From contig JAUXWO010000123.1 in assembly GCA_030680175.1 (NCBI GenBank), positions 132,328 through 167,666 on the forward strand: a DNA stretch of 35,339 nucleotides. Direction: 5' to 3'. Below, piece after piece: positions 23,751 to 32,235 of this stretch. Positions within the stretch are counted from its first letter, which is position 1. Each line of letters starts with the position of its first letter. The position numbers and the translations under genes are program-made. This DNA comes from Vicinamibacterales bacterium. Lineage in GTDB: Bacteria; Acidobacteriota; Vicinamibacteria; Vicinamibacterales; UBA2999. The notes below the pieces were generated by a model. That model searched no databases, had not been told where the DNA came from, and worked only from the letters and a program-made list of their open reading frames with translations.

Positions 23751-25415
23751 CGCCATATCTATCTATTCGTCTCGATCTTCGCTGCGGCGTGCAGCCCCGC
23801 GCCGGCAGAGTATGACGTTCTGATCAGGAATGGCCTTGTGTACGACGGGACGGGGGCGCCGCCGGTGGCCGCGAGCGTGGCCATCACCGGCGACCGCATC
23901 GTGGCCGTGGGGGCGCTCGAGGGCGCGCGCGGGCGCACCGAGGTAAATGCCGCCGGCCAGGCCGTCGCGCCCGGCTTCATCAACATGTTGAGCTGGGCGG
24001 ACCGGTCGCTGCTTGTCGATGGCCGCTCGCAGAGCGGCATCCGGCAGGGCGTCACGCTCGAGATCTTCGGCGAGGGCTGGTCGATGGGCCCGCTCAACCC
24101 CGCGATGAAGGCCGAACTCGTGGCCGACCAGGGCGACCTGAAGTTCGACGTGCCGTGGACGAGCCTCGGCGGCTACCTCGAGCACCTGGAGACGAAGGGC
24201 GTCTCCACGAACGTGGCCTCGTTCGTCGGCGCGACGACGGTGCGGATTCACGAGGTGGGGTACGACGACCGTGAGCCCACGCCGGAGGAACTGGCGCGCA
24301 TGCAGGATCTCGTGCGCCAGGCGATGCGCGAGGGGGCGCTGGGCGTCGGGTCGTCGCTCATCTATGCGCCGGCCTTCTACGCGAAGACGCCGGAGCTCAT
24401 CGCGCTCACGCGTGCCGCGGCCGAATCCGGCGGGATGTACATCTCCCACATCCGCAGCGAAGGCGCGCGGCTGCTCGAGTCGATCGACGAGCTCATCACG
24501 ATCGCCCGCGAGGCGAACGTCCCCGCCGAGATCTACCACCTGAAGGCCGCCGGCCGCGAGCACTGGGGCAAGATCGACGCGGCGATTGCGAAGATCGAGG
24601 CGGCGCGCGCCGAGGGCCTGCGCATCACCGCCGACATGTACACGTACGAGGCCGGCGCCACCGGGCTCGACGCGACGATGCCGCCGTGGGTGCAGGAGGG
24701 CGGGGACGCGGCGTGGATCGAACGGTTGAAGGACCCGGCGATTCGCGCGCGCCTGCGCCGCGAGATGACGACGCCCACCGACCAGTGGGAGAACTTCTTC
24801 GTGGGCGCCGGGCCCGAAGGCATGATCCTCGTCGGCTTCCGCAACGACGCGCTGAAGCCGCTCACGGGCAAGACGCTCGCCGAGGTGGCGGCCATGCGCG
24901 GCACCTCGCCCGCGGACACGGCGATGGACCTGGTGATCGAGGACGGCAGCCGCGTGGGCACGGTCTTCTTCCTGATGTCGGAGGAGAACGTCTCGCGCCA
25001 GCTGCGCCTGCCGTGGGTGAGCCTCGGATCGGATGCCGGCTCGCTCGCGCCGGAAGGCGCCTTCCTCGGATCGAATCCGCACCCGCGCGCCTACGGCAAC
25101 TTCGCGCGGTGGCTCGGCAAGTACGTCCGCGACGAGCGGCTCGTCACGCTCGAGGAGGGCATCCGCCGCATGACGTCGCTGCCCGCGGCGAACCTCGGCC
25201 TGGCCGGGCGCGGCCGCCTGGTTGCGGGCCAGATGGCCGACATCGTCGTCTTCGACCCGGCGACGATTCGCGACCACGCGACGTTCGACAAGCCGCACCA
25301 GTACTCGACCGGGGTGTCACATGTCTTCGTCAATGGCGTGGCGGTGCTGCGCGACGGCGAGCACACCGGCGCCACCCCGGGACGCGTGGTGCGGGGACCG
25401 GGATACACGCCGTAG
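23748..25415 (+). CDS. D-aminoacylase-like amidohydrolase, lipoprotein
   Basis: 555 residues with a lipoprotein signal (IFAAAC, Cys15). The fold signatures of N-acyl-D-amino-acid deacylases are present: VLIRNGLVYDGTG at the start, YISHIRSEG (His234), IYHLKAAG (His264), LGSDAG (Asp428) and a closing MADIVVFDP. The metal-binding HxH expected after PGFID is absent: residues 76-85 read GFINMLSWAD. The position of the conserved Cys of D-aminoacylase lies in GEGWSMGP, without Cys. It is therefore a divergent clade that may bind a single metal through the later His and Asp residues. The ATG is the last triplet of repeat copy 3, and no ribosome-binding site is evident. Confidence 0.88.
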   Translation: MRHIYLFVSIFAAACSPAPAEYDVLIRNGLVYDGTGAPPVAASVAITGDRIVAVGALEGARGRTEVNAAGQAVAPGFINMLSWADRSLLVDGRSQSGIRQGVTLEIFGEGWSMGPLNPAMKAELVADQGDLKFDVPWTSLGGYLEHLETKGVSTNVASFVGATTVRIHEVGYDDREPTPEELARMQDLVRQAMREGALGVGSSLIYAPAFYAKTPELIALTRAAAESGGMYISHIRSEGARLLESIDELITIAREANVPAEIYHLKAAGREHWGKIDAAIAKIEAARAEGLRITADMYTYEAGATGLDATMPPWVQEGGDAAWIERLKDPAIRARLRREMTTPTDQWENFFVGAGPEGMILVGFRNDALKPLTGKTLAEVAAMRGTSPADTAMDLVIEDGSRVGTVFFLMSEENVSRQLRLPWVSLGSDAGSLAPEGAFLGSNPHPRAYGNFARWLGKYVRDERLVTLEEGIRRMTSLPAANLGLAGRGRLVAGQMADIVVFDPATIRDHATFDKPHQYSTGVSHVFVNGVAVLRDGEHTGATPGRVVRGPGYTP

Positions 25416-25430
25416 GCGCCCGGCTTCACG

Positions 25431-25492
25431 CTGCCGGCTCTCGGCTTTCGGCTTCCAGCTGTCGGCTTTCGGCTCCCGGCTCCCGGGGATCA
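25431..25492. repeat. CGGCTTTCGG-type array, left half
   Basis: Words CGGCTCTCGG, CGGCTTTCGG and CGGCTCCCGG fill the spacer right after the amidohydrolase stop. They are the reverse complement of the CCGAAAGCCG words at 25863-25968, so the small gene at 25490-25795 is bracketed by facing arrays. The array ends at the stop codon of that gene. Confidence 0.6.
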
Positions 25493-25795
25493 GCTGTCGA
25501 AGGACTGCCGCAGCCGCTCGATCTTCGCGTCACGCTCGTCGTGGAGCTTCTGCACGTCCCGGCGGAACTGCTCGTCGATCGGCTGACGCTCGCCCGGATC
25601 CCAGATGCCGGCGGTCGCCGCCTTGTGCATGATCTCGCGCTCGGCCACCCGCGCCGCGTACACCCGACGCACCTCGGCCACGTCGGCCTTCTGCGCGTCG
25701 GTCACATGGCGTTCCTCGATGCCGGCGTCGGCATCCTGTTGGCGGAGCCGAGCCATCGCCACTTCGTAGGCGCTCTTCGGCGCTTCATCAGTCAT
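25490..25795 (-). CDS. Small charged helical protein of unknown function
   Basis: 101 residues, MTDEAPKSAYEVAMARLRQQ at the start and ERDAKIERLRQSFDS at the end. It is rich in Ala, Arg, Glu, Asp and Gln with no cysteine, signal or membrane segment, and is probably an extended helix or coiled coil. I do not recognise a named family, but codon use is normal and the opposite frames are poor. It stands alone between two facing low-complexity arrays. Confidence 0.7.
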   Translation of the reverse strand: MTDEAPKSAYEVAMARLRQQDADAGIEERHVTDAQKADVAEVRRVYAARVAEREIMHKAATAGIWDPGERQPIDEQFRRDVQKLHDERDAKIERLRQSFDS

Positions 25796-25862
25796 GACTT
25801 CATCATAGCGGGCAGCGGGCGGCGAAATACGAAATGCAGCGCAGAGGGCAAAAGGCAGGATG

Positions 25863-25968
25863 AAGCCGAAAGCCGAAAGCCGATCGCCGAAAGCCGATCG
25901 CCGAAAGCCGATCGCTGAAAGCCGATCGCTGAGAGCCGATCGCTGAAAGCCGACAGCCGGCTACCGAT
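25863..25968. repeat. CCGAAAGCCGATCG array, right half
   Basis: About eight units of GCCGAAAGCCGATCGC and variants (GCTGAAAG, GCTGAGAG), with a basic period of 7-8 bp doubled to about 15-16 bp and several CGATCG palindromes. It ends about 20 bp before the globin start codon. Immediately to its left (25816-25860) are ATACGAAATGC/GGCAAAAGG words like those at 12281. Confidence 0.7.
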
Positions 25969-25987
25969 CCCCGTCTATGATCGGAGT

Positions 25988-26374
25988 ATGCCTCCCCTGA
26001 CCGACGACACCGTGTACGAGCGGATTGGCGAAGAGGGCTTCGCGCGGCTCGTGCGCGGGTTCTATGCGCAGGTGCCGGGCGACGATCTGCTCGGCCCGAT
26101 GTACCCGGCGCACGACCTCGAGGGCGCCGAGGTGCGGCTGCGCGATTTCCTGGTGGGCCGCTTTGGCGGGCCGCCGCGCTACATCGAGGAGCGCGGGCAC
26201 CCGCGCCTGCGGATGCGGCACATGCCGTTTGCCATCGACCTTGCGGCGCGCGATCGCTGGATGCAGCTGATGACCCGGGCCCTCGACGAGGCCGCGCTGC
26301 CCGAGGACGTGACGGCCCTGCTCCGTGAGTTCTTCGATGGCGTCGCGACGTTCATGGTCAATCGCGGCGGCTGA
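25988..26374 (+). CDS. Group II truncated hemoglobin
   Basis: 128 residues, the usual length for TrHb2/HbO globins. GEEGFARLVRGFYAQV (Tyr26 at B10) begins the fold. The proximal histidine is His78 in LRMRHMPFAID, a strongly conserved TrHb2 motif, and Trp90 in RDRWMQLM is the group-II G8 tryptophan. Such proteins bind O2 and NO and are linked to oxidative or nitrosative stress handling. The gene is monocistronic, with a hairpin shortly after it. Confidence 0.94.
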   Translation: MPPLTDDTVYERIGEEGFARLVRGFYAQVPGDDLLGPMYPAHDLEGAEVRLRDFLVGRFGGPPRYIEERGHPRLRMRHMPFAIDLAARDRWMQLMTRALDEAALPEDVTALLREFFDGVATFMVNRGG

Positions 26375-26408
26375 CCGTCCTGCGGTCGCGCCGATCAGCC
26401 GAGGGACG

Positions 26409-26455
26409 TGACCGCCTCGTCATGGTCTCGCGTACTCGTAATGACGGGGCGGTCA
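26409..26455. terminator. Bidirectional hairpin between convergent genes
   Basis: 26409-26423 and 26441-26455 form a 15-bp stem with one G-T pair and a 17-nt loop. The right arm includes the stop codon of the leftward gene at 26453. There is no T tract, so it may block transcription or protect the 3' end rather than act as a classical intrinsic terminator. Confidence 0.6.
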
Positions 26456-26995
26456 GGCGGCCGTGCCGGTGGCCTTGCGAATGAACAGGACGTTGCGGCC
26501 GTTGCGCCGGGTGTAGGTCACCTCGTCCATCAGGGTGCGGACCAGATGCACGCCGAGGCCGCCGATCCGGCATGCGTGCCGTGCGGGGCGCGTGTATCGC
26601 GATGGTTCGATCGGTGTCCGGACCGGCGCGGTGACCGCGTCCGCCCAGCCCCAGGCGGCGTCGAACCGGGCCTGCGCGCCGGCGGGGTGGTCGTGCAGTT
26701 CGAGGCGAAAAGCCGTCGAGCTCAGCGTGAGGCTGCCTCCGAGGGCGGCCGCGTCCACGGTCTCGCCCCGGCGGACGAGCCGGGTGTACGCGTCGGTCTT
26801 CGAGATGCCCTCCCGAATCGGCGCACGGAGCTGCGGCAGCCGCGCCTGCAGGTACGGCCAGAGTCCCTCGCCCGCCTCCGCGGCGTAGCGGCGCCAGTCG
26901 TCCACGTGCGGTTCGTCGGCCAGGGGGAAGTGGACGGCGGTGAGCGAAGAGGCCACGAAAGGACTGTCGCAGTAGGCGAGGACCTCGTCGGCCAC
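26453..26995 (-). CDS. Protein with RsbW-like HATPase C-terminus and unknown N-terminus
   Basis: 180 residues, probably from a GTG start at 26995. The last ~35 residues, RIGGLGVHLVRTLMDEVTY and then RNGRNVLFIRK, closely follow the G2-box end of anti-sigma-factor/serine-kinase ATPases (RsbW/SpoIIAB type). The preceding FRLELHDHPAGAQ may be the G1 strand, but the DxGxPF signature is degraded. I see no N-box (E-x-x-x-N), so kinase activity is doubtful. The first ~95 residues (EPHVDDWRRYAAEAGEGLW, REGISKTDAYTRLVRRGE) are not recognised. It may be a decayed or divergent ATP-binding switch protein. No sigma or STAS partner is adjacent. Confidence 0.6.
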   Translation of the reverse strand: MADEVLAYCDSPFVASSLTAVHFPLADEPHVDDWRRYAAEAGEGLWPYLQARLPQLRAPIREGISKTDAYTRLVRRGETVDAAALGGSLTLSSTAFRLELHDHPAGAQARFDAAWGWADAVTAPVRTPIEPSRYTRPARHACRIGGLGVHLVRTLMDEVTYTRRNGRNVLFIRKATGTAA

Positions 26996-27102
26996 GGCCC
27001 CATGGCCGCCACAGGCGGGCGACGGCGGCGAGTCGTTGTTCGCGGGGAAGTGGCGTCACCGGATCCAGGCCGACATCGTGGGGGCCGTTTCGCTGGAAGA
27101 TA

Positions 27103-27131
27103 TTGACACAGCGTCGGTTGTCCTGCATCAT
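27103..27131 (+). promoter_or_regulatory. Candidate sigma-70 promoter for the leader at 27140
   Basis: TTGACA at 27103-27108, a 17-bp spacer, then CATCAT at 27126-27131 (four of six -10 positions). It points rightwards into a structured leader. Confidence 0.45.
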
Positions 27132-27137
27132 CTGTGG

Positions 27138-27306
27138 CGGATCGGGGGGCGGACAGCCCCCCGGCGCGTGGAGAACACGTGCAAAGAAATACAAAGGATT
27201 ACAACGAGGCGGTTGGGGCGTGTCGTATTCTCGAAAGCGTAACGACAGAGGGGAAGCACCGGGTGGGGTGTCTCCAGTGAGCCGCAGCACCCCGCCCGGG
27301 TTTTTT
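27138..27306 (+). ncRNA. Structured leader or small RNA ending in a terminator
   Basis: From the predicted start near 27138 the transcript would hold a GGGGGGC-GGACA-GCCCCCC hairpin at about 27149-27166 and a CGTG-GAGAA-CACG hairpin at 27167-27180. An A-rich single-stranded stretch follows, and the RNA ends in the strong terminator at 27259-27306. No open frame of quality is present. It could be an independent small RNA of about 170 nt or an attenuating 5' leader of the zinc-ribbon gene at 27367. It matches no riboswitch consensus I can recall. Confidence 0.4.
27259..27306 (+). terminator. Strong intrinsic terminator upstream of the Tat zinc-ribbon gene
   Basis: CCGGGTGGGGTG (27259-27270) pairs with CACCCCGCCCGG (27288-27299) over 12 bp with one G-T pair, followed by six T at 27301-27306. 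It lies 60 bp before the start codon at 27367, so it ends an upstream RNA or controls read-through. Confidence 0.8.
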
Positions 27307-27366
27307 CGCGCCGCACCAGGCGGCACCGAGTCGAGACCATTCGTGACCACTGAGACAAGAGGGACC

Positions 27367-27666
27367 ATGTTCGAGACCACTGGAAAGAACGTCGATCGCC
27401 GGAGCTTCCTCCGCGGGTCCGCGCTGTTTGCCGCCGCTCTCGGCATGACCGTCGTGCCCGGCATTGCCGGCGCGCAGCAGCCCCAGCAGGAGCCGAAGAA
27501 GGAAGAGAAGCCGAAGGATCCGTTCGCTCCCGAAGAGAAGAAGGACGGCGTCCTGGTGGATGCCGACGGCCGCGAGTACCGCGTCTGTCCGCAGTGCGCC
27601 TACAACATGTACAAGCAGGGCCGCATGTGGTTCTGTGAGAACTGCGGCTACAGCTACGTCGAGTAG
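27367..27666 (+). CDS. Small Tat-exported zinc-ribbon (rubredoxin-like) protein
   Basis: 99 residues. The twin-arginine signal DRRSFLRGS (Arg11, Arg12) is followed by a hydrophobic run and AGAQ cleavage near residue 37. A charged Lys/Glu/Pro linker (about 40-60) leads to a four-cysteine ribbon: CPQC (Cys74, Cys77) and CENCG (Cys90, Cys93). The pattern fits zinc or a rubredoxin-like iron site folded before export. I know no assigned function. A GAGGGACC element precedes the ATG. The gene is framed by the terminator at 27259 and another at 27692, so it is a self-contained unit. Confidence 0.8.
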   Translation: MFETTGKNVDRRSFLRGSALFAAALGMTVVPGIAGAQQPQQEPKKEEKPKDPFAPEEKKDGVLVDADGREYRVCPQCAYNMYKQGRMWFCENCGYSYVE

Positions 27667-27691
27667 CGCGCCCCCGTTCTGAGGTAGATTG

Positions 27692-27724
27692 AACGCCCGG
27701 CTCCCGCAAGGGGGCCGGGCGTTT
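27692..27724 (+). terminator. Rho-independent terminator after the zinc-ribbon gene
   Basis: AACGCCCGG at 27692-27700 pairs with CCGGGCGTT at 27715-27723, with additional pairing of CTCCC/GGGGG toward the loop. It ends in TTT and lies 25 bp after the stop codon. Confidence 0.7.
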
Positions 27725-27734
27725 CGCGTTTGCG

Positions 27735-27792
27735 GCTGCGAACGGCCAACAGCGAATTGCGAACAGCGAACAGCGAATAGCGAACAGCGAAT
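27735..27792. repeat. GCGAACA heptamer array abutting the SDR start
   Basis: CGAACGG, CAACAG, CGAATTG, CGAACAG, CGAACAG, CGAATAG, CGAACAG and CGAAT follow each other with a 7-bp period up to the ATG at 27793. The same motif stands before the ATG at 481. Confidence 0.7.
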
Positions 27793-28620
27793 ATGTCCCT
27801 GCACGGCAAGACCCTCTTCATCACCGGCGCCAGCCGCGGAATCGGCAAGGCCATCGCCCTGCGCGCCGCCGCCGACGGCGCCAATATCGTCATCGCCGCC
27901 AAGACGGTGGTGCCGCACCCGAAGCTCCCCGGCACCATCTACACGGCCGCCGAGGAGGTGGTCGCGGCGGGGGGGCAGGCGCTGGCCGTCCGCATGGACG
28001 TGCGCGACGAGGAGGCGGTGGCGGCCGGCGTCGCGGCCGCCGTCGAGCGCTTCGGGGGGATCGACATCCTCGTGAACAACGCGTCGGCCATCACCCTGAC
28101 CGGCACGCTCGACACCCCGATGAAGCGCTTCGACCTGATGCACGGCGTGAACACGCGCGGCACGTTCCTGTGCTCGCAGCAGGTGCTGCCGCACCTGCGC
28201 CGCGCCGCGAACCCGCACATCCTGAACCTGGCGCCGCCGCTCGACTCGACGCTGCAGGCGCGGTGGTTCGCGCCGCACCTGGCCTACACGATGGCGAAGT
28301 TCGGGATGAGCCTGTGCGTGCTGGGCATGGCGGAGGAGTTCCGCGGCGACGGCGTGGCCGTCAACGCGCTGTGGCCCAGGACGGCGATCGACACCGATGC
28401 CATCAGCCTGATCGCCGGGTCCGAGGGCCGGCGGCGGACCCGGTCGGTCGCCATCATGGCTGACGCGGCGCACTGGATCCTCACGCGCCCCAGCCGCGAA
28501 GTGACCGGCCAGTTCTTCGTGGATGAGGACGCCGTGCGCGCGGCCGGCATCACGGACCTGTCCCGCTACCGGCCGGACGGCGTCGCCGAAGAGGCGCTGA
28601 TGCCGGATTTCTTCGTCTGA
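27793..28620 (+). CDS. Short-chain dehydrogenase/reductase, HSDL2-like
   Basis: 275 residues. The Rossmann NAD(P) motif TGASRGIGKAIA is at 11-22, NNAS at 95-98, and the catalytic YTMAK has Tyr165 and Lys169. The IAAKTVVPHPKLPGTIYTAAEEV stretch and GMAEEFRGDGVAVNALWPRTAI are close to the hydroxysteroid-dehydrogenase-like 2 subgroup, which is linked to lipid or fatty-acid metabolism. The HSDL2 serine in the NISPP position reads NLAPP here (Ala147); Ser152, 13 residues before the Tyr, may serve instead. No SCP2 domain follows. The ATG directly follows a heptamer array, and no Shine-Dalgarno is seen. Confidence 0.92.
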   Translation: MSLHGKTLFITGASRGIGKAIALRAAADGANIVIAAKTVVPHPKLPGTIYTAAEEVVAAGGQALAVRMDVRDEEAVAAGVAAAVERFGGIDILVNNASAITLTGTLDTPMKRFDLMHGVNTRGTFLCSQQVLPHLRRAANPHILNLAPPLDSTLQARWFAPHLAYTMAKFGMSLCVLGMAEEFRGDGVAVNALWPRTAIDTDAISLIAGSEGRRRTRSVAIMADAAHWILTRPSREVTGQFFVDEDAVRAAGITDLSRYRPDGVAEEALMPDFFV

Positions 28621-28815
28621 ACGCCCACCCCGGGACGCACTCCGGGAGGGGGCCTGCCGGCGCCAGCTCTGGAAACAGGCCTGTTTTCGCGGTCGAGGGC
28701 GATTTCGCACGGGCCATTCAAGCTGACGCCCACGGTTGCCGAATGATCAGGCAAGTGTCGTCCGCCCTCCGGGACGTTCCCGGGACGGGGTTGGCGGCGG
28801 GAGCCTGACAGAACC

Positions 28816-30240
<1,425 letters not shown>

Positions 30241-30241
30241 G

Positions 30242-30745
30242 CTACGGGCGGTAGTTGCCGAACTGCAGCGCGACGTCGAAGTCGTGCTCCCTGAGCGCGG
30301 CCATGGCCGCTTGCAGGTCGTCCTTGGCCGGCGCGCTGATGCGGAGCTGGTCGCCCTGGATGGCGGCCTGCACCTTCTTGAGCTTCTGTTCCTTCAGGAA
30401 CTTCACGATCTCGCGGGCGGCGTCGCTCGGAATGCCCTGCTGCAGCGTCACCACCTGGCGCACCGTGCCCCCCGAGGCCGGCTCCACCTCGCCGGGCTTC
30501 AGGTTCTTCACCGGCACGTTCCGCCGGACGAGGCGGACCTGCACGACTTCCCAGACCGCCGACAGCTTGAAGGCGTCCTCGGCGGCCAGCGTGAGCGTGG
30601 CTTCCTTCTGGTCGAGCTCGATCGTGGCGGTCGATCCCTTGAAGTCGTAACGCTGGCCAATCTCCTTCCGCGCCTGGTTGATGGCGTTGTCGACTTCCTG
30701 CAGGTCGATGATCGAGGTCACGTCAAACGAGTAGGTGGTGGCCAT
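30242..30745 (-). CDS. yajQ: YajQ family nucleotide-binding protein
   Basis: 167 residues covering the full YajQ (DUF520) family length. Signatures include SFDVTSIIDLQEVDNAINQARKEI, RYDFKGS, a VQVRLVRRNVPVKNL strand, and the C-terminal KVQAAIQGDQLRISAPAKDDLQ with FDVALQFGNYR. Members bind nucleotides; in Xanthomonas a relative is a cyclic-di-GMP effector. It converges with the sigma-54 regulator with only 1 bp between stops and shows no terminator of its own. Confidence 0.96.
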   Translation of the reverse strand: MATTYSFDVTSIIDLQEVDNAINQARKEIGQRYDFKGSTATIELDQKEATLTLAAEDAFKLSAVWEVVQVRLVRRNVPVKNLKPGEVEPASGGTVRQVVTLQQGIPSDAAREIVKFLKEQKLKKVQAAIQGDQLRISAPAKDDLQAAMAALREHDFDVALQFGNYRP

Positions 30746-30808
30746 CCCGATATCGTAGCTGATTCGCCTCGCACGGACGAGCTGGGCGCGGGTGGTGGAC
30801 GGAAGTGA

Positions 30809-30837
30809 TTGAGTGCGGCCCGTGCGAGTCGTATACT
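30809..30837 (+). promoter_or_regulatory. Sigma-70-type promoter of the single-domain response regulator
   Basis: TTGAGT at 30809-30814, a 17-bp spacer, and TATACT at 30832-30837. Transcription would begin near 30844, which rules out a start codon at 30813 and favours the ATG at 30864. Confidence 0.65.
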
Positions 30838-30863
30838 CACCCCGCTCGATGGAAGGCCTGCCG

Positions 30864-31253
30864 ATGACGCACCCTGCGGCCCCGCTGGTCCTCGTCGTGG
30901 ACGACTACGACGATGCACGCGAGATGTACGCCGAGTACCTGCTCGTGTCGGGCTACCGCGTGGCGATGGCCCGTGACGGGCACGAAGCGGTGGCCGAGGC
31001 GACGGCGCTCCTTCCAGATCTCGTCCTGATGGACCTGTCGCTGCCTGGCCTCGACGGCCTGGAGGCCACCCGGCAGCTCAAGGCCGACCCCCGCACGCGT
31101 CACATCCCGATCGTCGCCCTCACCGGTCATGCCCTGTCGAGCGCCGCCGAGGGCGCGCGCGAGGCCGGGTGCGACTCCTTCGTCCTGAAGCCCTGCCTGC
31201 CGGACGAGGTCCTCGTCGAGGTGAAACGCATGCTGGGCCGCACCGTGGTCTAA
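30864..31253 (+). CDS. Single-domain response regulator (CheY-like)
   Basis: 129 residues consisting of one receiver domain. The acidic residues Asp13-Asp14 (VVDDYDD), phospho-acceptor Asp57 in LMDLSLPG, Thr in ALTGHAL and Lys in VLKPCLP are all present, so it should be phosphorylated. There is no output domain. The ATG at 30864 has GGAAGG about 7 bp upstream. An ATG at 30849 is the alternative but would leave almost no leader after the predicted transcription start. The wording (YDDAREMYAEYL, GHEAVAEA) resembles receivers split from hybrid histidine kinases. The gene ends 7 bp before the TudS-like gene, so the two may be co-transcribed. Confidence 0.9.
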   Translation: MTHPAAPLVLVVDDYDDAREMYAEYLLVSGYRVAMARDGHEAVAEATALLPDLVLMDLSLPGLDGLEATRQLKADPRTRHIPIVALTGHALSSAAEGAREAGCDSFVLKPCLPDEVLVEVKRMLGRTVV

Positions 31254-31260
31254 TCCCCTC

Positions 31261-32235
31261 ATGGGGGACGGTATCCGCATCGGCATCTCACAGTGCCTGC
31301 TCGGCGCCGAGGTCCGCTGGGACGGCGGACACAAGCGCGACGGCTTCCTCGTGGAAACGTTCGGACGGTATGTCGAGTGGGTGCCCGTCTGCCCCGAGGT
31401 GGAGTCCGGCCTGCCGGTCCCGCGTGAGACGATGCGCCTGGTGCGGTCCCCGCGGGGGGGCGCCCTCGTCAACGGCGTCCTGGTGCGGCTGATCTTTCCG
31501 AAGAGCGGCGGCGACTGGACCGACGAGATGGCCGAGTGGAGTGCGCGGCGCACCGGCGCGCTCGAGGCCGACCGGCTCGACGGCTACATCCTGAAGAAGG
31601 ACTCGCCGAGCTGCGGCATGACGCGGGTGAAGGTCTACGGCGACACGGGCCCCTCGGCGCGCGTCGGACGCGGGCTGTTCGCCGAGGCGCTGATGGCGCG
31701 GTTCCCCGACCTGCCGGTCGAGGAGGAAGGGCGTCTGAACGACCCGCGGCTCCGCGAGAACTTCGTCGAACGGGTGTTTGCGTACCACCGCCTGCGGGCG
31801 CTCTTCGACGGCCGCTGGACGGTCGGCGGCCTCGTCGCCTTCCACACCGCGCACAAGCTCACGCTGCTGGCGCACCAGCCGGCGGCCTACCGCGACCTCG
31901 GCCGGCTCGTTGCCGGGGCGAAGGCGTTGCCGCGCCCGGAGCTGAAGGCCCGCTACACGCGCGAGTTCATGGCGGCGATGTCGGTCGTGGCCACGCCCGC
32001 CAAGCACGCGAACGTGCTGCAGCACATGCTCGGCCACCTCCGGGGGAAGATCGACGCGCCCGCCCGCGACGAGATCGCCGCGCTCATCGAGGAGCACCGC
32101 CGCGGCATCATGCCGCTGATCGTGCCGCTGACGCTCCTTCGCCACCACGTGCGGCGCCACGAGGTGACCTACCTGGAGGGGCAGACGTACCTCGAGCCGC
32201 ATCCACGGGAACTGGCGCTGCGCAACCATGTCTGA
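31261..32235 (+). CDS. TudS-like (DUF523) and YbgA-like (DUF1722) fusion protein
   Basis: 324 residues. The N-terminal ~150 residues are DUF523: GISQCLLG (Cys12), VPVCPEVESGLPVPRE (Cys44) and KKDSPSCGM (Cys118). These three cysteines match the [4Fe-4S]-binding set of thiouracil desulfurase TudS. Residues about 165-315 are DUF1722/YbgA (RVFAYHRLRALF, FHTAHKLTLLAHQP, REFMAAM, HANVLQHMLGHL). The two-domain form is common in bacteria, often near photolyase genes, but none is present here. The role is likely thiolated-base detoxification or salvage for the first domain; the second is unknown. The next gene, fdhD, starts within its last 8 bp. Confidence 0.92.
   Translation: MGDGIRIGISQCLLGAEVRWDGGHKRDGFLVETFGRYVEWVPVCPEVESGLPVPRETMRLVRSPRGGALVNGVLVRLIFPKSGGDWTDEMAEWSARRTGALEADRLDGYILKKDSPSCGMTRVKVYGDTGPSARVGRGLFAEALMARFPDLPVEEEGRLNDPRLRENFVERVFAYHRLRALFDGRWTVGGLVAFHTAHKLTLLAHQPAAYRDLGRLVAGAKALPRPELKARYTREFMAAMSVVATPAKHANVLQHMLGHLRGKIDAPARDEIAALIEEHRRGIMPLIVPLTLLRHHVRRHEVTYLEGQTYLEPHPRELALRNHV

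Noticed and set aside
28621-28815. Sigma-54 (-24/-12) promoter before the NtrC-like gene
   Set aside because: No GG-N10-GC element with the expected TGGCAC/TTGC wording is visible in the spacer.
30813-30863. Upstream start for the single-domain response regulator at 30813
   Set aside because: The predicted -35 and -10 boxes (30809-30837) lie across that start, so it could not be transcribed from this promoter.
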